A stretch of DNA of 8,637 bases, taken from the NCBI GenBank assembly GCA_031273885.1, contig JAISRA010000043.1, positions 1 through 8,637 of the forward strand. The letters run 5' to 3'. Numbering within the stretch: the first letter of the stretch is position 1; every line of letters begins with the position of its first letter. The position numbers and the translations under genes were made by a program. Below are positions 1-4,900 of the stretch, piece after piece. Under the pieces are notes generated by a model that saw only the letters and a program-made list of their open reading frames with translations, was not told the DNA's origin and did not search any database. Source of the stretch: Endomicrobium sp. Its GTDB lineage: Bacteria > Elusimicrobiota > Endomicrobiia > Endomicrobiales > Endomicrobiaceae.

Positions 1-1309
1 CAAGCATAAATCTGCCAAGTGACAAATTATCTTTTGCCATAGGTCTTTCACCCTGTAAAACGTTAATTTCAACACTGGACTGACTGTCTGCAGCCGTTGA
101 GAATATCTGGGAACGCTTAGTAGGAACTGTAGTATTTCTGTCTATCAACGCAGTTCTTACACCACCCATAGTTTCAAGTCCAAGTGTGAGAGGAGTAACA
201 TCTAAAAGAAGAATATCTTTAACATCTCCCGTTAATACTGCCGCTTGAACCGCAGCTCCAAAACACACGCATTCCATAGGATCTATTCCGTGCTCCACTT
301 TTTTATTGACATAATCTTCGACAAATTTTTGGACAATAGGCATTCTTGTGGGTCCGCCGACTAAAATTATTTTTGTAACCGTCTCAGCTGTAAGCTTTGC
401 ATCTTTTACCGCCTGATCAATTGATGTTCTACATCTTTCAACAATAGGTCTTACAAGGTTTTCAAGAGTTGCCCTCGTAAATTTCATGGTTAAATGTTTA
501 GGACCAAACGAGTCAGCTGTAATAAAAGGAAGATTGATATCGGTTTCTAAAACATTTGAAAGTTCAATTTTTGCTTTTTCTGCAGCTTCTTTTAACCGTT
601 GGACTGCCATCTTATCATTGCGCAAATCTATACCATTTGTTTTTTTAAAATCGTCGGCAATATAGTTAATTAAAGCACTGTCCATATCAGTTCCACCAAG
701 TTGCGTATCACCTGAAGTCGAAAGTACCTCAAATGTTCCCTCAGCACCCATTTCCATGATGGTTACATCGAGAGTTCCGCCACCCAGATCAAAAACTAAT
801 ATTTTCTGTTCCTTACCGACTTTGTCTATACCGTAAGCAAGAGAGGCTGCCGTAGGTTCGTTGAAAAGTCTTACGACTTCAAGACCGGCAATTGCACCTG
901 CATCTTTTGTAGCCTGTCTTTGATTATCGTTAAAATATGCAGGAACAGTAATGACAGCTTTTAATATTGTTTCGCCAAGATAAGCTTCCGCATCCTTTTT
1001 AATTTTTTGGAGGATGAAAGCCGATAGTTGCTGTGGCGTAAACTCTTTGCCATTTACATTATATTTATAATCAGTTCCCATTTTTCTTTTAAAAGCACTT
1101 ATCGTCCCCTCTGGATTTGTAACTGCCTGTCTTCTCGCAGGTTCGCCAACTAGAAGTTGACCGTCTTTTGTAAATGCAACGCAAGAAGGGAAAGCTTTGC
1201 CGCCCAAAGTTGTCCCTTCAGCTGAAGGAATAAGGGTGGTTTTCCCTCCCTCCATAACAGCTGCTGCAGAGTTCGATGTTCCCAAATCGATACCTATAAT
1301 CTTTGCCAT
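1..1309 (-). CDS. dnaK: Hsp70 chaperone DnaK (5' part; gene runs off the window)
   Basis: This is the ATP-driven cytosolic Hsp70 chaperone, which binds unfolded peptides and works with GrpE and normally DnaJ. The visible 436 codons cover the whole nucleotide-binding domain, the linker and the start of the substrate-binding domain. Phosphate-binding motifs DLGTSNS (8-14) and DLGGGT (174-179) are present, as are [11 protein letters not shown] (150-160), GDTQLGGTD (200-208) and the adenosine motif VGGPTRMP (317-324). Lys74 and Thr202 align with catalytic Lys70 and Thr199 of E. coli. The ILLL linker is at 366-369, followed by [13 protein letters not shown] at 1307-1309 is preceded by GGAGG with 6-nt spacing. 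Two indels stand out: four extra residues between EG (31-32) and PS (41-42), and about 24 residues missing relative to E. coli after KRKMG (74-78), as in Bacillus-type DnaK. It is the third gene of the hrcA operon, 73 nt after grpE. The 3' end lies outside the window, so a downstream dnaJ cannot be checked. Confidence 0.98.
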   Translation of the reverse strand, partial: MAKIIGIDLGTSNSAAAVMEGGKTTLIPSAEGTTLGGKAFPSCVAFTKDGQLLVGEPARRQAVTNPEGTISAFKRKMGTDYKYNVNGKEFTPQQLSAFILQKIKKDAEAYLGETILKAVITVPAYFNDNQRQATKDAGAIAGLEVVRLFNEPTAASLAYGIDKVGKEQKILVFDLGGGTLDVTIMEMGAEGTFEVLSTSGDTQLGGTDMDSALINYIADDFKKTNGIDLRNDKMAVQRLKEAAEKAKIELSNVLETDINLPFITADSFGPKHLTMKFTRATLENLVRPIVERCRTSIDQAVKDAKLTAETVTKIILVGGPTRMPIVQKFVEDYVNKKVEHGIDPMECVCFGAAVQAAVLTGDVKDILLLDVTPLTLGLETMGGVRTALIDRNTTVPTKRSQIFSTAADSQSSVEINVLQGERPMAKDNLSLGRFML

Positions 1310-1357
1310 ATACTTCCTCCTATATTAAATATTCTCTTATGATAAACTCTTGACGGT

Positions 1358-1388
1358 GAATAAGGAGTGGTTATCACGCTGCCTATTC
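1358..1388 (-). other. Weak stem-loop spanning the grpE stop and the grpE-dnaK gap
   Basis: Read on the minus strand, GAATAGG pairs with CCTTATTC (one bulged T), and an inner GTG/CAC closes an ATAAC loop. The hairpin begins within the last codons of grpE and sits upstream of the dnaK ribosome binding site. No T-run follows it, so it does not look like a terminator. It might act as an mRNA processing or stability element between grpE and dnaK. The stem is short and AT-rich, so chance is a fair explanation. Confidence 0.25.
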
Positions 1389-1958
1389 TTCACTTTTAAA
1401 TTCGGACTTGTTGTTTTTTGCCACTTTGACTTTTGCCGCTCTTATGATTTTTCCATTAATTTTATATCCCTTTTGATAAACCTCCAAAACCTTGCCGTCT
1501 TTTTCAGCACTCTCAACGTGATCTAAAGCTTCGCATATATTCGGATCGAACATTTCACATTGTATTTCTTCAACGCCTTCTTCCGCCAATATCTTTGCAA
1601 ATTCTCTACTTATCATTTCAAGACCAACAACAACGCTCTCTATATTATTGCCGGCTTTTGCACTCTTTAATGCCTGCTGCAGAACATCATTAATACCAAT
1701 CTGTTTTACAAGAATTTTCTCTTTTCCCCATTCTAAGTAATCTTTTTTCTCTTTTTCACAACGTTTTCTATAATTTTCAAAATCAGCTTTAAGCCTTATA
1801 ATCCGATCATAGTAATCCTGAGCAAGTTTTTTTTGTTCTTCGACTAACTGTTTTAAAATTTCGAGTTCAGATGTTTTTTCATCTCTTACTTTATTGTAGG
1901 CACAGTCTTCTAGCTCATGTTCCAACTCATTTTTTATTTCCTGTTTCTTGGTTTCCAA
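1383..1958 (-). CDS. grpE: GrpE, nucleotide exchange factor for DnaK (TTG start)
   Basis: GrpE releases ADP from DnaK and so resets the chaperone cycle; it acts as a cytosolic dimer. The 191-residue length is normal. An acidic, lysine-rich N-terminal region (1-35) leads into a long helix likely to form the dimer coiled coil (about 35-85), carrying the family signature YYDRIIRLKADFENYRKR (49-66). A helical middle follows, then the C-terminal beta domain that contacts DnaK (about 130-182), with FDPNICEALDHVES (137-150) and GYKINGKIIRAAKVKVAK (164-181). Two usually conserved stretches have drifted: the segment normally like LLPVLDNLERAL reads ILVKQIGINDVLQQAL (82-97), and the usual RPAMVKV reads RAAKVKV. 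The start is TTG at 1956-1958, chosen because a strong GGGAGGG lies 5 nt upstream; no ATG fits before the signature. It begins 13 nt after hrcA, so the two are cotranscribed. Confidence 0.97.
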   Translation of the reverse strand: METKKQEIKNELEHELEDCAYNKVRDEKTSELEILKQLVEEQKKLAQDYYDRIIRLKADFENYRKRCEKEKKDYLEWGKEKILVKQIGINDVLQQALKSAKAGNNIESVVVGLEMISREFAKILAEEGVEEIQCEMFDPNICEALDHVESAEKDGKVLEVYQKGYKINGKIIRAAKVKVAKNNKSEFKSEE

Positions 1959-1963
1959 ATTAT

Positions 1964-1970
1964 CCCTCCC
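1964..1970 (-). promoter_or_regulatory. Strong ribosome binding site that fixes the grpE TTG start
   Basis: GGGAGGG on the minus strand lies immediately after the hrcA stop codon (1972-1974), and its GGAGG core is 6 nt before TTG at 1956-1958. It is the best Shine-Dalgarno match among the complete genes here and supports initiation at the non-ATG codon. Confidence 0.85.
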
Positions 1971-1971
1971 G

Positions 1972-3009
1972 TCACTCTTTATCTTTAAAAAACTTGTTTA
2001 ACATTTCAGAAATGCGGCTTACAAGCAACATCATTTTTTGATACTCCATGCGTTTTGGTCCTATAATTCCCAAAATTCCTACAGCACGTTCACCATTTTT
2101 ATAAACTGTAGTTATCATACTTAAGTCTTTGAGTTCTGCAAGCGTATTTTCAGAACCTATTTTTACGTTTATTCCATTACTATTGAAGTCTTCGTTTATT
2201 ATTTCCACAAATTTTTCTTTATTTTCATTAAATTTTATAAGTGATTTTAAAGGTTCGAAATCATTAAAATCCGGAATTGTAACTACATTTGACGTCCCGT
2301 CTATATAGATGTCATCTTGCATATTATAAAAAACGTCGCTAATTTTTTCAGCGGTTTTAAAAATCTCTATTTCACTCTGCTTGAAATCTTTTATTTCAGA
2401 AACAATTCTTTTATGTGCCTGTGCAACCGACATGCCTCTTAACTTTTCATTTAAAAACCTTTTAAGTCTAATGAATTGTCCTTTAGTAAGAAAAGCCTCT
2501 ATTCTATTATGTTTTATCATACCGCTTTCAGTAAACAGTATGATTAATAGTTCACTTTCCGCAATTTGCACAAATTCAATATTTTTTATTTTGTCATATT
2601 GTGCTTTAGGCGCCATAACAAAACCAGTATATTGAGAAAGACCGGACAAAATGCGCGAAGTTTCAGAAAGAAGCGTCTCTATTTCATTATATTTTTGTTC
2701 ATACTCCTTTCTTATTCTTTCTTCCTCTTCTACGGCAAAGCTCTGCAACTTTGTAAGCTTGTCTACATAAGTTCTATAACCTTTATCTGTAGGAATTCTA
2801 CCTGCAGAAGTATGAGGGTGGGTAAGATATCCTTCTTTTTCAAGATCTGCCATTAAGTTTCTAACTGCGGCAGGAGAAAGAGAAATATTATATTTTTCTA
2901 TCAAAACACTTGACCCTACAGGCTTGCCGGTCTTAATATAACAATGTATGACAGCACTTAGTATTTTAGTCTTTCTTTCTTTTAAAACTTCCAATGCTAA
3001 ATGCCGCAT
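1972..3009 (-). CDS. hrcA: Heat-inducible transcription repressor HrcA
   Basis: HrcA binds the CIRCE operator and represses chaperone genes; in characterised species its activity depends on GroEL. The 345-residue length is typical. The N-terminal winged-helix DNA-binding domain (about 1-85) contains SLSPAAVRNLMADLEKEGYL (43-62) followed by THPHTSAGRIPTDKGYRTYVD (63-83), the strongest family signature. A helical, charged stretch (90-125) leads to the dimerisation/GAF-like domain, with IYIDGTSNVVTIPDF (234-248), IGSENTLAELKDLSMI (284-299) and the terminal signature GILGIIGPKRMEYQKMMLLV (311-330). ATG at 3007-3009 has GAGG 5 nt upstream. It is first in the operon, with grpE 13 nt downstream. A consensus promoter and CIRCE element lie 40-95 nt upstream, so it is expected to repress itself together with grpE and dnaK. 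No key motif is missing. Confidence 0.98.
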   Translation of the reverse strand: MRHLALEVLKERKTKILSAVIHCYIKTGKPVGSSVLIEKYNISLSPAAVRNLMADLEKEGYLTHPHTSAGRIPTDKGYRTYVDKLTKLQSFAVEEEERIRKEYEQKYNEIETLLSETSRILSGLSQYTGFVMAPKAQYDKIKNIEFVQIAESELLIILFTESGMIKHNRIEAFLTKGQFIRLKRFLNEKLRGMSVAQAHKRIVSEIKDFKQSEIEIFKTAEKISDVFYNMQDDIYIDGTSNVVTIPDFNDFEPLKSLIKFNENKEKFVEIINEDFNSNGINVKIGSENTLAELKDLSMITTVYKNGERAVGILGIIGPKRMEYQKMMLLVSRISEMLNKFFKDKE

Positions 3010-3048
3010 TCTATCCTCTTAAAAGCTATTTTGGCAATCAATAACATG

Positions 3049-3075
3049 CTAGCACTCATATTCTTATAGTGCTAT
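3049..3075 (-). promoter_or_regulatory. CIRCE operator (HrcA binding site) of the hrcA-grpE-dnaK operon
   Basis: On the minus strand the element reads ATAGCACTA, a 9-nt spacer TAAGAATAT, then GAGTGCTAG. Against the consensus TTAGCACTC-N9-GAGTGCTAA the arms match 7/9 and 8/9, and the spacer is exactly 9. The inner seven bases of the arms are perfectly complementary. The element overlaps the downstream edge of the -10 box and covers the predicted transcription start, so HrcA bound here would block initiation. It is also in the 5' leader of the transcript, upstream of the hrcA start codon. Confidence 0.93.
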
Positions 3076-3083
3076 TATAGCAC
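3069..3083. repeat. Perfect 15-bp palindrome over the -10 box, sharing one CIRCE arm
   Basis: GTGCTAT-T-ATAGCAC on the plus strand is a perfect inverted repeat around a single central base. Its left half (GTGCT, 3069-3073) is the upstream arm of CIRCE, and its right half (AGCAC, 3079-3083) is an additional half-site copy. The -10 hexamer lies at its centre. It could be a second mode of HrcA binding, a site for another regulator, or a by-product of a -10 box next to a CIRCE arm. Confidence 0.7.
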
Positions 3084-3102
3084 CAACAATTAACCATGTC
3101 AA
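3074..3102 (-). promoter_or_regulatory. Consensus housekeeping sigma-70-type promoter of the hrcA operon
   Basis: On the minus strand a perfect -35 hexamer TTGACA (3097-3102) is separated by 17 bp from a perfect -10 hexamer TATAAT (3074-3079). Transcription should start about 7 nt downstream, near 3067, giving an hrcA leader of roughly 57 nt. Such a promoter is intrinsically strong, which fits control by repression through CIRCE rather than by an alternative heat-shock sigma factor. Confidence 0.9.
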
Positions 3103-3145
3103 GTGCTTTTTTGAATTTGAGTCTTTTGAATCTGTTTAATATGAT

Positions 3146-3163
3146 AATAATAATATTATTATT
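3146..3163. repeat. 18-bp perfect palindrome made only of A and T
   Basis: AATAATAAT followed by ATTATTATT forms a perfect inverted repeat between holA and the hrcA promoter, about 45 bp upstream of the -35 box. It has no spacer, so it could form a cruciform but not a stable RNA hairpin. In DNA this AT-rich it may be simple-sequence drift. Confidence 0.6.
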
Positions 3164-3175
3164 TGAAGAAGAATA

Positions 3176-3197
3176 TAACTGCCGTAAAGAGCAGTTA
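3176..3197 (-). terminator. Candidate hairpin downstream of holA
   Basis: A perfect 7-bp stem, TAACTGC/GCAGTTA, with an 8-nt loop lies about 50 nt past the holA stop. A second small hairpin (TAGTT-TCC-AACTA, 3196-3208) touches it. On the minus strand the stem is followed by ATATTCTTCTTC rather than a clean T-run, so it is a poor match to an intrinsic terminator. Position favours ending the leuS-lptE-holA transcript before the hrcA promoter, but this is inference. Confidence 0.3.
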
Positions 3198-3245
3198 GTT
3201 TCCAACTATCCACTTTAAGTCTCTTATATAAATAAAAAGAAATTT

Positions 3246-4265
3246 TCACTCACAAATAAATAATACAGTTTTTTCTAAGTCTGATATTGGATCGTTGCTT
3301 CCAGTTTTAATTGCAACATCAGCTTCTAATATTTTTTTTAAACTATCTTTCAATTTTACTGTTTTATGCTTTTTTAGATTTGTAAAAAATGCCGATGCAT
3401 AAAAATTATGTATCCTAAGCACTAAAGCAACTTCAACAGCAGACATATGCTGCTCTTCTATCATACTTTTTGCACTAAGCATTCTTCTTACCGCTGAAGA
3501 AATCGAAGAAAGAATCATCACAGGCTCTTCGCCTTCATTTAAAAGTGTTTCCAAAACAAACACGGCTTTTTTTAAATCTTTTGCTTCAATATTTGAAGAT
3601 AAAGCATATGTATTTATTTCTTTTGTATGTCCGCTGATTTTTTCTAAATCTTTTTGCGTAATACTTTTTATATTTTTTCCTACAAACAACGATACTTTCT
3701 CTATCTCATTTGAAATATTTGACAAATCAGTTCCATTTTCATTAACAATTTTTGTAATTGCATCGTATGAAATTGTTTTGTCTTTTTGAGCAAATTCGCT
3801 TTTTATGAATTCTTTTACTTCGTTTTCATATTGTCTTCTACAATCTACACAGATACAGTGTTCCGAAGAAATACATTTATTTATCAGCTCTTTCCTTTCT
3901 GCAATAGATTCTTTTCTATAATTATCGTTGTATAAAAGTATAAGGCATGCAGTTTCTATAACATCTGATAAATATATTATAAGCCGTTCGGCATCGGTTG
4001 TTTTCATTTTATTTACACCTCTGACAACAACCACTCTCCTCTCGCTTAAAAACGGTAATGTTTGAACAGCGTTCAAAATATCTTCTAAAGATGATTCTGT
4101 GACATAAAAAATTTCTTTATTAAGATCATCTACAGCAAGAAATTCTTCTATCTTATTAAGACACATATTGACAAGGTAAGATTCTTCACCCGCAAGCAAG
4201 TAAACGGGAGATGTTTTCTTAGACAATATTAATTTATTAAAATCTTGAACTTTTAAAAATTGCAT
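3246..4265 (-). CDS. holA: DNA polymerase III delta subunit (clamp-loader subunit HolA)
   Basis: The delta subunit is the part of the replicative clamp loader that opens the sliding clamp. The 339-residue length matches the family (E. coli about 343). Recognisable segments in order are PVYLLAGEESYLV (20-32) at the start of the RecA-like domain I, then TLPFLSERRVVVVRGV (69-84), the hydrophobic clamp-contact wedge and following strand. Next come the domain II pattern NENGTDLSNISNEIEKVSLFVG (175-196) followed by ITQKDLEKI, and domain III with LETLLNEGEEPVMILSSISSAVRRML (238-263) and AIKTGSNDPISDLEKTVLFI (318-337). As usual for delta, there is no Walker A motif. ATG at 4263-4265 has only a weak GGA 7 nt upstream. 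It follows lptE by 43 nt in the leuS-lptE-holA order known from E. coli. Sequence identity to any one homologue is probably low, but the pattern and context agree. Confidence 0.93.
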   Translation of the reverse strand: MQFLKVQDFNKLILSKKTSPVYLLAGEESYLVNMCLNKIEEFLAVDDLNKEIFYVTESSLEDILNAVQTLPFLSERRVVVVRGVNKMKTTDAERLIIYLSDVIETACLILLYNDNYRKESIAERKELINKCISSEHCICVDCRRQYENEVKEFIKSEFAQKDKTISYDAITKIVNENGTDLSNISNEIEKVSLFVGKNIKSITQKDLEKISGHTKEINTYALSSNIEAKDLKKAVFVLETLLNEGEEPVMILSSISSAVRRMLSAKSMIEEQHMSAVEVALVLRIHNFYASAFFTNLKKHKTVKLKDSLKKILEADVAIKTGSNDPISDLEKTVLFICE

Positions 4266-4308
4266 TTTTTAATCCAAAAAGACAAATGAATACTGAGAAG
4301 AAATCTCA

Positions 4309-4890
4309 TCATGCAGAAACTTCTTTTTCTGACATACTGGTTACAGAATTAAAAGCTTTCACTATTCGTCTCACAATATTCCTTGATATTTTTTGCCAGA
4401 GAATTTCTCTAGCATCCTCTTCTGTCATTCCATCAAACATATCTACATTGTAATTACACCGACTTTTTATGATGTCTTTGTAAATATGTATTCCTTCAAT
4501 AAGTTCAGTCCACAAAGGTACATTGTTATATTTATCGATCAACGAAACGCTTGCCACAACCCAGAGCTTATATTGTTCAGGCAACATATTTACATCATAC
4601 GTAAGAGGCTGCAGAACATATCTTACGATTGTTACAGTAAGAATAGCATCTCCATCTGCTTCAGTATTTACAAAAGAAAGACGTCCGTCTGATATTATTT
4701 CCTCTATGACTTCACTTGTAAATTTTGCTTCAAGACCAAATTGGGTTGTAGTGTTTATAAAAGGTTTTACATATATCTTCCTAACATTTTCAGGCAGTGT
4801 CTGTACGACATTATTATAAACGGATAAACAGGAGACCAAAAATACTGAAAGCAGTACAAATAAAGACAAAAACATTGTAATTTTTTTCAT
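4309..4890 (-). CDS. lptE: LptE-like outer-membrane LPS-assembly lipoprotein
   Basis: LptE is a lipoprotein that plugs and helps fold LptD in the outer-membrane translocon that inserts lipopolysaccharide. The 193-residue product starts with a lipoprotein signal peptide: KK, a hydrophobic core (MFLSLFVLLSVF) and lipobox LVSC, giving Cys21 as the lipidated residue. The next residue is Leu, not the inner-membrane-retaining Asp of E. coli. The mature protein has family-like features: LPENVRKIYVKPFINTT (32-48), an LEAKFTSEVIEEIISDGRL block (53-71), DAILTVTIVRYVLQPLTYD (80-98), then YKLWVVASVSLIDKYNNVPLW. ATG at 4888-4890 was chosen because it starts the signal peptide and sits after AAAGGA in the 10-nt gap behind leuS. 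A start at 4936-4938 would add 16 residues and overlap leuS. The family is highly divergent, so the call rests on lipobox, pattern and the leuS/holA neighbourhood. Confidence 0.82.
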   Translation of the reverse strand: MKKITMFLSLFVLLSVFLVSCLSVYNNVVQTLPENVRKIYVKPFINTTTQFGLEAKFTSEVIEEIISDGRLSFVNTEADGDAILTVTIVRYVLQPLTYDVNMLPEQYKLWVVASVSLIDKYNNVPLWTELIEGIHIYKDIIKSRCNYNVDMFDGMTEEDAREILWQKISRNIVRRIVKAFNSVTSMSEKEVSA

Positions 4891-4893
4891 AAG

Positions 4894-4899
4894 TCCTTT
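4894..4899 (-). promoter_or_regulatory. Ribosome binding site deciding the lptE start
   Basis: AAAGGA on the minus strand lies in the 10 nt between the leuS stop (4901-4903) and ATG at 4888-4890, with 3 nt between them. The spacing is tight but supports starting at the signal-peptide methionine, and implies translational coupling with leuS. Confidence 0.6.
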
Positions 4900-4900
4900 T

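Noticed and set aside
2381..2856. Plus-strand reading frames opposite hrcA
   Set aside because: They lie entirely within a well-recognised gene on the other strand, have no family signature and are explained by AT-rich antisense sequence.
4294..4308. Small hairpin TGAGA-AGAAA-TCTCA after the lptE stop
   Set aside because: A 5-bp stem without a T-run, in the 43-nt gap to holA, which belongs to the same gene cluster; too weak to call a terminator.
4393..4819. Two overlapping plus-strand reading frames opposite lptE
   Set aside because: Both are antisense to a gene with a lipobox and conserved context; neither resembles a known protein.
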